A stretch of DNA of 12,769 bases from CCY15215 sp034932145. GTDB lineage: Bacteria > Cyanobacteriota > Cyanobacteriia > Cyanobacteriales > Spirulinaceae. A program made the position numbers and the translations under genes. How positions within the stretch are numbered: position 1 is the first letter of the stretch; each line of letters starts with the position of its first letter. Under the pieces are notes generated by a model. It saw only the letters and a list, made by a program, of their open reading frames with translations. It had not been told where the DNA came from and made no database searches. Positions 5,502 through 12,769 of the stretch are shown here, in pieces. The stretch spans positions 1-12,769 of the forward strand of contig NZ_JAYGHV010000308.1 of assembly GCF_034932145.1 (NCBI RefSeq), given 5' to 3'.

Positions 5502-6911
5502 ATGCCAATCAAGTCCGAGCGATCGCGAATGCTACGATCTTTACTTGCTTTATTTGCGATCGCCCTGATATCAGGAATTATTTTATCGAACCTCATTTCC
5601 CCCACATTTGCCCAAACCCCTTTAGCAGGAGGGAAAACTACGGTTTTTAATCGGACTTCCAAGGCTTACGAACAACCTTCAGTGGGATTAAATGAAATAG
5701 AATCAGAGCGCCATTTTGAAGGGGACTTAGCCTTCGATGCCGTCTTTGTCACCCCTCCCGCACGCATTAATCCAGGTTTGGGACCCTTGTTTAATAATGC
5801 CTCTTGTACCGGATGCCATATCCGCAATGGTCGCGGTTTACCCGAAAAAGGTCAATTATTAGTCAGAGTCAGCGAGAGTCGCCAAAATTCAGGGGAAACC
5901 ACTTCTAACCGACAACCCGTCATCTCAACTTATCATCCCGAAGCCTCCGTTAGTTTGGGAAATGCACCTCCCGTAGAAGGTTTGGGGACGCAAATTCAAG
6001 ACCAAGGGGTTTATGGCTACAAACCGGAAGCAACCGTGGCGATCGCTTGGGAAGAGCAAGAGGGAGAATATGGGGATGGGACTTCCTATTCCTTGCGATC
6101 GCCCCATCCTCAAATTATCCTGGCCAATGGTAAGCCCATTTCTCCAGCAATTTTGACCTCCCTTCGCATTCCTCCTCCCGTGTTTGGTTTGGGGCTAATT
6201 GAAGCAATTCCCGAGAAAACCATTCGCGACTTAGCCGATCCCGACGATCGCGATCGCAATGGCATTTCCGGTCGTCCTAATCAAGTTTGGGATGTGGAGA
6301 AAGAGGCGATCGTTTTGGGTCGCTTTGGTTGGAAAGCAAATAACCCAAACTTGCTCCAGCAAACGGCTTCAGCTTATATCAATGATATGGGAGTTACCAA
6401 TCCCCTCTTTCCTGAGTCGGACGAGAAACCGGATATCGATCGCAAAACTCTCGAAAATGCTGAGTTTTATGCCCAAAGTTTGGCGGTTCCCGGTCGCATT
6501 CTTTTAGATGATGCAGAGGTTAAACAAGGCGAAAAATTGTTTCAACAGGCAAATTGTGCGAGTTGTCACATTCCCACCCTTTCTACAGGCAATTATAAGA
6601 TTGAAGCCCTTGCCCAGCAAACCATTCACCCCTATACTGACCTGTTACTCCACGATATGGGAGAAGGTTTAGCCGATGGTCGTCCGGATTTTTTAGCGAC
6701 GGGACGAGAATGGCGCACGCAATCCTTATGGGGCATTGGTTTGACCCAAACTGTGCTACCTTATTCGAGTTATCTCCATGACGGCCGCGCACGAACCTTG
6801 GAGGAGGCCATTCTCTGGCATAGTGGAGAAGCGGAAAACTCGAAGGAGCAGTTTCGGAAGATGAGTCAAGGCGATCGCGCTGCTTTAGTTCGCTTTTTGC
6901 GCTCTTTGTAA
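5502..6911 (+). CDS. Secreted di-heme DUF1111 (DHOR) oxidoreductase
   Basis: A 469-residue c-type cytochrome of the di-heme oxidoreductase/putative peroxidase family, often annotated 'thiol oxidoreductase' without biochemical proof. A signal peptide covers about 1-37 (hydrophobic 11-32, likely cleavage after TFA37), so it should act in the periplasm or thylakoid lumen. Two CxxCH heme sites are present: CTGCH at 102-106 and CASCH at 352-356. Other typical blocks are PPARINPGLGPLFNNA before heme 1, and HDMGEGLADGRPDF (about 384-397) and LHDGRARTLEEAILWH (425-440) after heme 2. AGGAGA at 5491-5496 precedes the ATG at a good distance. DUF1111 proteins are recurrently found beside imelysins in other bacteria, including iron-regulated loci, which supports a joint role with the upstream gene. 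The redox substrate is unknown. Confidence 0.9.
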   Translation: MPIKSERSRMLRSLLALFAIALISGIILSNLISPTFAQTPLAGGKTTVFNRTSKAYEQPSVGLNEIESERHFEGDLAFDAVFVTPPARINPGLGPLFNNASCTGCHIRNGRGLPEKGQLLVRVSESRQNSGETTSNRQPVISTYHPEASVSLGNAPPVEGLGTQIQDQGVYGYKPEATVAIAWEEQEGEYGDGTSYSLRSPHPQIILANGKPISPAILTSLRIPPPVFGLGLIEAIPEKTIRDLADPDDRDRNGISGRPNQVWDVEKEAIVLGRFGWKANNPNLLQQTASAYINDMGVTNPLFPESDEKPDIDRKTLENAEFYAQSLAVPGRILLDDAEVKQGEKLFQQANCASCHIPTLSTGNYKIEALAQQTIHPYTDLLLHDMGEGLADGRPDFLATGREWRTQSLWGIGLTQTVLPYSSYLHDGRARTLEEAILWHSGEAENSKEQFRKMSQGDRAALVRFLRSL

Positions 6912-6927
6912 ATATATGCCCCCTAAA

Positions 6928-6945
6928 TCCCCCAAATCTGGGGGA
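6928..6945 (+). terminator. C/G-rich hairpin after the imelysin operon
   Basis: TCCCCCA (6928-6934) pairs with TGGGGGA (6939-6945) around AATC. It lies 16 nt after the di-heme oxidoreductase stop. Only ACTTAAAA follows instead of a T-run, so termination may be weak. The surrounding CCCCCTAAATCCCCCAAA text resembles a sequence I recall as a frequent cyanobacterial intergenic repeat. Confidence 0.45.
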
Positions 6946-6954
6946 CTTAAAACC

Positions 6955-6989
6955 AAAAAAGCGATCGCATCTGGTGTAGTGCGATCGCT
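6955..6989 (-). terminator. Intrinsic terminator with HIP1 stem arms
   Basis: AGCGATCGCA (6960-6969) and TGCGATCGCT (6980-6989) form a perfect 10-bp stem around a 10-nt loop. On the minus strand it is followed by a T-run (A6955-A6959 on the plus strand). It starts about 45 nt after the stop of the repeat-protein gene, where a terminator is expected. Both arms contain a complete GCGATCGC octamer, so the pair of HIP1 sites also forms the terminator. Confidence 0.75.
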
Positions 6990-7034
6990 ACCCTTGTCTC
7001 TCGATGATTTTTATCAAAAGAGGTTGTAGCTGTC

Positions 7035-8801
7035 TTAAGGATTTTCCATTATTTTTAAGCCCAAATCAGCTAATATTTTCGCTTCTACTGATGGAAACTC
7101 AATCTTTTCTACCAGTTTTAATGCTTTTTCTATTTCTCCTCGTCTGACCAGTTGTACGCTTGCAGCTTCAATTATCTCTGAGTTGAAGTTTGTTCCTTGT
7201 ATTGCATGAAGTAAATGATATCCGCGTTGAATATCCCCAAGTTTGAGAAATTGAAGTCCGATCGCAATTTTAATGGAGTCTTTCTCTGCTTCCAGATTTT
7301 CGGCAATTTTTAAAACTTCCTCTAGTTGCTTGTTTTCTGTCATATTCCCTAGAATCCCGATTAACGCACTTGCTTGTCCAAATTCTTCCTCAATACTAGG
7401 AACAAGTTGTAGAGCCTCTTCGATCGCCCCTTGTTCTGCAAAGTTAATGATAATATTAGTTAAAGTTTGCGATCGCCAATATTCATCTTTGATAGTTTGG
7501 GCAGTTTGTATCGCACTTTCCTTGTTACCAATGCTTGCTAAAGCTAGAGCAATTTCTCCCTGTAAATTCAAGTTATTCTCGAAGTCTTCGCGATCGCGCT
7601 CTTCTTCAATAACTGATACTAAATCTAACAATTGTTCAGATGCTATTTCTGTTCTTCCTTCCCGATAATTTTTTTTGGCGATCGCAATTTCAAGGAATAC
7701 ATTCAATACCATCTGGCGAGGTTTGGAGATAAATTGGACAATTCTTCTCCCTTGTTTAACTTCTCCTTTTTCCACAAAAGCTAAAGCAATATCAAGTAAG
7801 AGATTTTGTTGAAGAGACAAAAAAGTTTCTCCTCCTATTCCCATTTCATCAGCATTAAATCGAGAGGGATCGGTTAATCTCCTCGCAATAGAAACAGCAA
7901 AGTCATATTCTTCGATTTTAACTAATTTTTTGGCGATCTCACCCCAGACTTTAACAATTTCAAAATCATCGCTTATTCTCTGAGAACTTTTCCATGTTTC
8001 TCGAATTGCTGTAATCTCTTCAAGATTTTCTATAATGCTCGTAAAAGCATCAGCTTGATACCATTGGAAAGGCAATTCAAGACTCGAAGCAGCATAACAT
8101 CCTCGCACACCTTGGGCAAGTTTTAAGGCAGATTGTAACTCAGCAACTTGACTTAAATTATCGGCGATTTTAGCGAAAAGAGCGTATTCTAAATTATCAC
8201 AAGAACCATTCGCTTCATAGCTTAAATATTCTTTTTCAGTTTTAGCAACTCCTACAGCTTCGAGGAGAAGTTTCCGAGCCGATTCTAACTCATTATCGGC
8301 AATTAAACCTGTTGCAACTTCGTTAAATACTTCGGCACGAGCGAGAGGAGAAGTAATATTTTTTGCTTCTGCTAAAGCGCGATCGCGATATGGCGATCGT
8401 GCCATCTCAATTAGCACATTTCGCAAAAACAAATCCCCATAATAGTGACTGTAAAACTCTTCTGGTTTCTGGTTATTATCATCTGTTTTTTGTTTACTTA
8501 ATTCCAAAGCACGAGTAAAAACAATTTCAGCGCGATCGTTAAAACCCGCTTTTGCTAAACGATTGGCAATGTAAGCAATTGCCTCTATTTTATCACCGCG
8601 CTCCTCGCTCGCTTCGGCAATTTCTAAAGCGCGATCGAATAGTTGCGAGGCTTCCTCCTTAGCACCTGTTTCAGCTAAAATAATACCAAACTCGGTTAAG
8701 TGGCGATCGCGTTTTTCCGGCTGTGAAAAAGCAAGCGTAATGTCAGAAATACAGATAAATCCTAATGTCATTCCCAAAATATAAAAATTTGCTACTCGCA
8801 T
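7035..8801 (-). CDS. Secreted TPR-like alpha-solenoid repeat protein, function unknown
   Basis: A 588-residue protein with an N-terminal hydrophobic stretch (about 5-25, likely cleaved near LAFS) that suggests export. The rest consists of degenerate helix-turn-helix repeats of about 33-39 residues following A..LF..AL..A....R...L..IA..LA..G...RA. The clearest copies are at about 37-70 (ILAETGAKEEASQLFDRALE), 71-103 and throughout the C-terminal 200 residues (for example INFAEQGAIEEALQLV). This is the pattern of tetratricopeptide or related solenoids used as protein-binding scaffolds. No enzymatic motif is visible, and I do not recognise a named family. The ATG at 8801 has AGAAG just upstream. 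It begins 40 nt after the ABM gene on the same strand, so cotranscription is likely, and the HIP1 terminator follows it. The coding sequence contains one TTTTCCACA (7768-7776), probably by chance. Confidence 0.8.
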   Translation of the reverse strand: MRVANFYILGMTLGFICISDITLAFSQPEKRDRHLTEFGIILAETGAKEEASQLFDRALEIAEASEERGDKIEAIAYIANRLAKAGFNDRAEIVFTRALELSKQKTDDNNQKPEEFYSHYYGDLFLRNVLIEMARSPYRDRALAEAKNITSPLARAEVFNEVATGLIADNELESARKLLLEAVGVAKTEKEYLSYEANGSCDNLEYALFAKIADNLSQVAELQSALKLAQGVRGCYAASSLELPFQWYQADAFTSIIENLEEITAIRETWKSSQRISDDFEIVKVWGEIAKKLVKIEEYDFAVSIARRLTDPSRFNADEMGIGGETFLSLQQNLLLDIALAFVEKGEVKQGRRIVQFISKPRQMVLNVFLEIAIAKKNYREGRTEIASEQLLDLVSVIEEERDREDFENNLNLQGEIALALASIGNKESAIQTAQTIKDEYWRSQTLTNIIINFAEQGAIEEALQLVPSIEEEFGQASALIGILGNMTENKQLEEVLKIAENLEAEKDSIKIAIGLQFLKLGDIQRGYHLLHAIQGTNFNSEIIEAASVQLVRRGEIEKALKLVEKIEFPSVEAKILADLGLKIMENP

Positions 8802-8841
8802 TTTCTTCTAAAAAATAAATTTTATGCTGGATTAACAAAAA

Positions 8842-9423
8842 TCATTTAGATTGAGGGTGTAACCATTTGTAAAATACGCGCGTCAGTAAAGGCATAACGA
8901 AATAAGTTAAGATAAAAACAGTAATACCAATACTAATCAATTGGGGTAAAAATAAAGGCAGTGCTGCTAATAACGGATTGAGTACGATTCCGAGGACAGA
9001 CGAACAAAGAAAAACACCTAACCAAACAATGATCGCTGTTTTGTAGCGAGGTGGGGACGTAACAGAAACACTTCCCGGTAGAGAAACTAAATTTTCTAAA
9101 CCTGTAATAATTTGCACCTTTTCAGATTCTTGGATGAGGGGTTTAACGCAGTCGATCCATTTCTTCCTCTGATCGGACTTTAACCATCGGCAAAGTTGGG
9201 GATAGGTATTAAAACGAAGGATCGCCACATATTCATTGTGGCCTCCAGGTTTGGGTTTAATAACGGTAACACCATCGTGACCTGCAAATTCTTGCGCTGC
9301 TGCACCAATTCCTTTCAACCATTCTTCATAGCCTTCCTCACGACCCGGACGCACGAAGTGAGAAATAATTGCTGTCACTTTTTGATTTTCAGATGACAGG
9401 CGATCGCTTTGGGGAGAAGTCAT
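8842..9423 (-). CDS. Membrane-anchored ABM-domain protein (COG3224-like)
   Basis: A 193-residue protein with an antibiotic-biosynthesis-monooxygenase-type ferredoxin-like domain at about 14-110. Characteristic segments are VTAIISHFVRPGREEGYEEWL, HDGVTVIKPKPGGHNEYVAIL and FNTYPQLCRWLKSDQRKKWI. Two hydrophobic helices follow, at about 127-148 and 155-182, with a short basic tail. This arrangement matches the COG3224 group, whose function is not established; ABM folds include small oxygenases, heme-degrading enzymes and non-catalytic proteins, so no reaction should be assumed. The domain is expected on the cytosolic side. The ATG at 9423 lies about 33 nt downstream of the start site predicted from the promoter at 9463-9491. 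The repeat-protein gene follows after 40 nt, probably in one operon. Confidence 0.82.
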   Translation of the reverse strand: MTSPQSDRLSSENQKVTAIISHFVRPGREEGYEEWLKGIGAAAQEFAGHDGVTVIKPKPGGHNEYVAILRFNTYPQLCRWLKSDQRKKWIDCVKPLIQESEKVQIITGLENLVSLPGSVSVTSPPRYKTAIIVWLGVFLCSSVLGIVLNPLLAALPLFLPQLISIGITVFILTYFVMPLLTRVFYKWLHPQSK

Positions 9424-9435
9424 AACTCAATGCGA

Positions 9436-9491
9436 AATAACAAAATAACAATCCTTGTTATTGATATTCTCATAACTTGAGAGGAAGTCAA
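9436..9491 (-). promoter_or_regulatory. Promoter with a three-copy 8-mer operator-like repeat
   Basis: On the minus strand, TTGACT (9491-9486) and AATATC (9468-9463) are separated by 17 bp, a good sigma-70-type pair facing the ABM gene. The predicted start is near 9456. AATAACAA occurs on the plus strand at 9436-9443 and 9444-9451 as a direct repeat, and inverted as TTGTTATT at 9455-9462. The palindrome is therefore centred on the predicted start site, a classic repressor position. The same stem could also form a weak terminator for the upstream sugar transferase. Confidence 0.5.
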
Positions 9492-9514
9492 AAAGAATTA
9501 TTGGTTTTGTTAAT

Positions 9515-10225
9515 TCAATACGCACCTTTTTTGCTGAGAATTGCACCAAAAGTTTGCAAAATTAATTTTAGATCGTAGCCAATTGACCACTTTTCTTGAT
9601 AGTCTAAATCCATCTTCACAATATCTTCAAAATCCTTGACGGAAGAACGACCATTAACCTGCCATTCTCCGGTTAAACCTGGTTTAACCTGTAAGCGTTG
9701 CCAATGATAGTCATTATACTTCTCAACTTCATCGGGAGTTGGCGGGCGCGTCCCGACTAAACTCATTTCTCCTTTAAGTACATTCCAAAATTGCGGAAAT
9801 TCGTCCAAACTGGTTTGACGCAAAAACTTGCCGACGCGAGTAATACGGGGATCGTTTTTATTTTTGAAAATGAAACCATTGGCTTGATTTTTAACCAGAT
9901 GCTTGAGGCGATCGGCATCTGTCACCATTGAACGAAACTTCCACAGACGAAAGGTTTTACCGTTTAAACCGCAACGAATTTGACGATAGAAAAGGGGGCC
10001 TGGACTGGTAAAGTGGAGGGCGATCGCGATGGGAATGGCGATCGCGGCAGTTAAAACTAATCCCACCAAAGCGCCTAAAATATCGATCGCGCGTTTACTG
10101 GAATTTTTAACAGAGGCATGAGTTTTGACCTGCGGATTGAGATGACTTAAAGGAGAGTTGGTCCCGTTAGGAACGTAAGCAATCGTCGATCTCAGATTTG
10201 GGGAGAAGTTAGGAGAACTAATCAC
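9515..10225 (-). CDS. Bacterial sugar-phosphate transferase (small phosphoglycosyl transferase)
   Basis: Transfers a sugar-1-phosphate from a nucleotide sugar to a polyprenyl phosphate carrier, the first step in building a polysaccharide or glycoconjugate at the inner membrane. The 236-residue protein has a variable 40-residue leader and one hydrophobic membrane helix (about 46-70). The PF02397 core follows: SPGPLFYRQIRCG (74-86), WKFRSM (95-100), LDEFPQFWNVLKGEMSLVGTRP (140-161, with catalytic Asp141-Glu142) and KPGLTGEWQVNGRSS (181-195). It lacks the extra N-terminal helices of WbaP-type enzymes, so it is the short form. The start is GTG at 10225: it is the first start after an in-frame stop, and no other ATG, GTG or TTG occurs before the membrane helix. 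Shine-Dalgarno complementarity is poor. No other glycan gene lies nearby, so the polymer cannot be named. Confidence 0.93.
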   Translation of the reverse strand: MISSPNFSPNLRSTIAYVPNGTNSPLSHLNPQVKTHASVKNSSKRAIDILGALVGLVLTAAIAIPIAIALHFTSPGPLFYRQIRCGLNGKTFRLWKFRSMVTDADRLKHLVKNQANGFIFKNKNDPRITRVGKFLRQTSLDEFPQFWNVLKGEMSLVGTRPPTPDEVEKYNDYHWQRLQVKPGLTGEWQVNGRSSVKDFEDIVKMDLDYQEKWSIGYDLKLILQTFGAILSKKGAY

Positions 10226-10254
10226 GGCGGTAGATACGAGAACTAGATAGGATT

Positions 10255-10284
10255 TTTACACCTTTATGCTTTAATCTTAGTCAA
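10255..10284 (-). promoter_or_regulatory. Candidate promoter of the sugar transferase gene
   Basis: On the minus strand, TTGACT (10284-10279) is followed after 18 bp by TGTAAA (10260-10255), about 30 nt upstream of the GTG start. The -35 box is good and the -10 box weak. The short leader fits. The spacer from 10226 to 10374 has no other clear gene or strong terminator. Confidence 0.35.
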
Positions 10285-10374
10285 GTTCTCTGGAAAGAGC
10301 TAGAGTAAAAAAGGAACTTTACCAAATCTTTAAATAAATGCACGAAGGCTAGAACCGCGATCGCCTAATTTTCC

Positions 10375-12769
10375 CTAATTTAGATAAGCAATAGTCACTC
10401 CCGATCCACCTTCATTTTGCGGGGACAATTCAAAGCGATCGACTTGGGGATGACGTTCTAAAAATTCGTGAACCCCTTGACGCAAGCGCCCTGTACCTTT
10501 ACCATGAATAACCCATAAAACCCCCGCTTGAGTCGCCGCAGAAATCGCTTTTTCGATTTGAGATTCTGCCTGAAATACCCGACTTCCGCGAATATCAACA
10601 CTATTTTGAGAAGTTCGCACCATTGCGACTTTGGGGGGAGAAATTTGCACCATTTCTTTTTTCTTTTCTTCTCTTTTTTGCTTCTCTTTTTTCTCTTCTT
10701 TTGCGGTCTCCACTTTCTGCCCATCTAAAGATTCAATATCGGTAACGGGAACGCTCATTTTCATTAAACCAAATCGAACATTTAATTCAGTTCCATTGTC
10801 ATCGATTCCTAACACTTCTGCGGTTTGTCCGAGACGAGGAATGCGAACTTTTTCGCCAACTTTGGGTTGATAACCGCGATCTGCATTAGGTGCAGCAAAT
10901 TTAGGGGAATATTCTGCGTCAATCTGCTGAAGATTTTGGATTGCTTTTTGAGCTTTTTGCATAGTTTGCTGTTGGCTCAATTCTCGCATAACTTTAGTAA
11001 TTTCTGCTTTAGCAGTGGCGATCGCATCATTAACGGCTTTTTGTTGCGATAATTTTAAAGCTCTTTCTCTTTCTTGCAAAGATTGTGCTTTTTGAGAGAC
11101 TTCTTGATAAAATTTCTCAGTTTGTTGCAATAAATTCGCTGCTTCTTTGGCTTTTCCTTCTTGTTGTTTGCGCTGTTGTTCTAGCCCTACAATGGTTTTA
11201 TTAATCTCTTGAGAAAATCCCCCGACGCGATCGCCAGCTTCTTTAATAATCTCTTCCGGTAAACCCAAACGCCCGGCAATAGTTAGGGCATTAGAGCGTC
11301 CTGGAATGCCCCACAGCAGGCGATAAGTGGGGGAAAGAGTAACATCATCAAATTCAACTGAGGCGTTCTCAAAGCGAGAATCTTGGTATTTTAAAGCCTT
11401 TAATTCGCCGTAATGGGTCGAGGCAATTGTGAGAGAAACGCGATCGCAAAGATAGTTTAAGAGAGCAATGGCAAGGGCGCTTCCTTCCGCCGGATCGGTG
11501 CCGGCTCCAATTTCATCGAGGAGGATCAGAGATTGAGGGTCTTTGGCGATCGCCTTGACAATGCGATCGATGCGGCGAATATGACCGGAAAATGTCGATA
11601 AACTTTGCTGCAAAGATTGTTCGTCGCCAATATCAGCGCAAACTCGACTAAACCAAGGCAATTCGACGGGTTCTCGGGCGGGGACGAATAAGCCTGTTTT
11701 CGCCATGAGTGCGGCTAAACCGACGGTTTTCAGGGTGACGGTTTTACCTCCCGTATTGGAGCCGGTAATGGCAACCACGCGAATTTCTGGTTTAATTTGT
11801 ACGTCGATGGGAGTCACTTCTTGGCCTTGTTCGTGTTTGTACTGCCAAATGAGGAGGGGATGGCGCAGTTGGCGCAAGGCGATCGCTTCTTCGGGGTCGA
11901 TAAAACGCGGGGGGTTTGCTTCTAACCAGAAACTATATCTGGCTTTAGCGGTGGCGAGATCGAGGCTGGTGGCAATGGCTAAGAGGCGTTCTAAATCTTC
12001 CTGAACGGCGGCTATTTTCTCCGTTAACCCCCTTAAAATCACTTCTTCTTCTGTTTTTTCCTGTCTCTGGGTTTGTCGCAGTTTATTGCCCAAATCAATG
12101 ATGGCATGGGGTTCGATGTAGAGGGTAGACCCAGTGCTGGAACTATCGTGAACCACTCCTGGAATTGCATCTTTTTGAGGGGCTTTCACCGCGAGGACGT
12201 AGCGATCGCCTCTTTGAGTGATAGTGGGTTGTTGGATCGCTCCTCCTTGACGTTGAATGATACGCTGAAGGATGCCGTAAATCTTGTCTCGTAAGGATTT
12301 GAGCTTAGTGCGAATATTTGCGAGTTTGACACTAGCGCGATCGGTCACTTGTCCGCGATCGTCAATACAATGATGAATTTCTCGTTCGAGTTCGGGATAG
12401 GTGCGAACGGGGGATACTAAATTTTGTAGAGTGGGGATATTGTCGCGATCGTCGAGAACTCTACGAATACGGCGCATTCCCGCGAGAGTTGTGGCAATAT
12501 CGAGGAGTTCTTCTCCCGATAGAGTCCCCAATAATTCTACCCGTTCTAGGGCGTTGCCAATATCTTTAATACCGTCGAAAGAGATGCTGGTGGTGGGTTG
12601 ATTATCTAATAAATACGCCTCTTTGGTTTGTTCGAGAAGGGTTAAAGTGTCCTCTCGGCTGGCTGGGGGAGTGAGATGGCGGGCTGCGATCGCACCGAGT
12701 TTAGTGGCGGTAAAGGTGCTAAGGTGTTGGCACAAGCGCGGCCATTCCAGTAATTCTAGAGTCTCATCC
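10375..12769 (-). CDS. mutS2: Endonuclease MutS2 (5' end beyond the window)
   Basis: MutS-family ATPase with a C-terminal Smr nuclease domain; family members suppress recombination and, in Bacillus, split collided ribosomes. The frame stays open to the right edge and reads DETLELLEWPRLCQHL across 12768-12721. This is the conserved MutS2 N-terminus, so the TTG at 12735 is an internal leucine and the true start lies outside. Numbering from that leucine: MutS-type clamp and core to about 300, Walker A GSNTGGKT (325-332), Walker B LILLDE (403-408), THYGELK with His441, then a glutamine-rich coiled coil (about 515-605). A small beta-rich domain (about 625-670), a Lys/Glu-rich linker (676-696) and an Smr domain with VDIRG (713-717) and HGKGTG (744-749) complete it. 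Smr nuclease motifs are more often LDLRG. About 797 residues are visible; only a few appear missing. Confidence 0.96.
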   Translation of the reverse strand, partial: DETLELLEWPRLCQHLSTFTATKLGAIAARHLTPPASREDTLTLLEQTKEAYLLDNQPTTSISFDGIKDIGNALERVELLGTLSGEELLDIATTLAGMRRIRRVLDDRDNIPTLQNLVSPVRTYPELEREIHHCIDDRGQVTDRASVKLANIRTKLKSLRDKIYGILQRIIQRQGGAIQQPTITQRGDRYVLAVKAPQKDAIPGVVHDSSSTGSTLYIEPHAIIDLGNKLRQTQRQEKTEEEVILRGLTEKIAAVQEDLERLLAIATSLDLATAKARYSFWLEANPPRFIDPEEAIALRQLRHPLLIWQYKHEQGQEVTPIDVQIKPEIRVVAITGSNTGGKTVTLKTVGLAALMAKTGLFVPAREPVELPWFSRVCADIGDEQSLQQSLSTFSGHIRRIDRIVKAIAKDPQSLILLDEIGAGTDPAEGSALAIALLNYLCDRVSLTIASTHYGELKALKYQDSRFENASVEFDDVTLSPTYRLLWGIPGRSNALTIAGRLGLPEEIIKEAGDRVGGFSQEINKTIVGLEQQRKQQEGKAKEAANLLQQTEKFYQEVSQKAQSLQERERALKLSQQKAVNDAIATAKAEITKVMRELSQQQTMQKAQKAIQNLQQIDAEYSPKFAAPNADRGYQPKVGEKVRIPRLGQTAEVLGIDDNGTELNVRFGLMKMSVPVTDIESLDGQKVETAKEEKKEKQKREEKKKEMVQISPPKVAMVRTSQNSVDIRGSRVFQAESQIEKAISAATQAGVLWVIHGKGTGRLRQGVHEFLERHPQVDRFELSPQNEGGSGVTIAYLN

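Noticed and set aside
7273..7668. 131-codon plus-strand open frame opposite the repeat-protein gene
   Set aside because: It is fully antisense to a well-supported coding sequence, has a serine-rich low-complexity translation typical of an antisense shadow, and has no family resemblance.
10458..10724. Lysine-rich minus-strand frame and matching Phe-rich plus-strand frames near the 3' end of mutS2
   Set aside because: They are frame shadows of the Lys/Glu-rich linker and Smr domain of MutS2.
1..12769. Frequent GCGATCGC octamers as restriction sites or recent insertions
   Set aside because: This is the HIP1 motif typical of cyanobacterial chromosomes, present in genes and spacers alike; it indicates the lineage and is not a local element.

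Overview
The window comes from a cyanobacterium. The octamer GCGATCGC (HIP1) and its core recur in nearly every gene and spacer. Several genes belong to families typical of the group: a BciB-type chlorophyll 8-vinyl reductase, a DUF2811 small protein, a 529-residue glucose-6-phosphate isomerase with a C-terminal extension, and an imelysin. I cannot name the genus.

Layout, left to right. (1) 1-239 is a hairpin-rich spacer that ends in what looks like the right end of a small IS200/IS605-derived palindromic element. (2) pgi (240-1829, +) is followed by a second element with the same architecture (about 1859-1976), whose last bases supply the stop codon of the convergent bciB gene (1973-3178, -). 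(3) A DUF2811 gene (3301-3522, -) lies upstream of bciB and has its own intrinsic terminator between the two. (4) A 745-bp spacer (3523-4267) separates DUF2811 from a divergent pair. It holds a cluster of DnaA-box-like repeats, a 32-bp perfect palindrome with a T-run and no upstream gene to terminate, and two small palindromes next to the imelysin promoter. (5) An imelysin and a secreted di-heme DUF1111 oxidoreductase (4268-6911, +) form an operon. (6) A convergent terminator region, with HIP1 octamers as stem arms, leads to a minus-strand run. In transcription order from the right edge this run is mutS2 (cut by the edge), a small sugar-phosphate transferase, a membrane-anchored ABM-domain protein, and a secreted TPR-like repeat protein.

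How the genes relate. The best functional unit is the imelysin/di-heme oxidoreductase pair: both products are predicted to be exported, and imelysins are classically iron-regulated. The ABM protein and the repeat protein also look like an operon, behind a recognisable promoter with a three-copy 8-mer over the predicted start site, but their role is unknown. pgi (central carbon metabolism), bciB (chlorophyll synthesis), the sugar transferase (surface polysaccharide) and mutS2 (DNA recombination/ribosome rescue) are ordinary chromosomal genes. I see no CRISPR array, tRNA, rRNA, phage module or intact transposase. The least explained parts are the paired palindromic elements around pgi and the 745-bp spacer.
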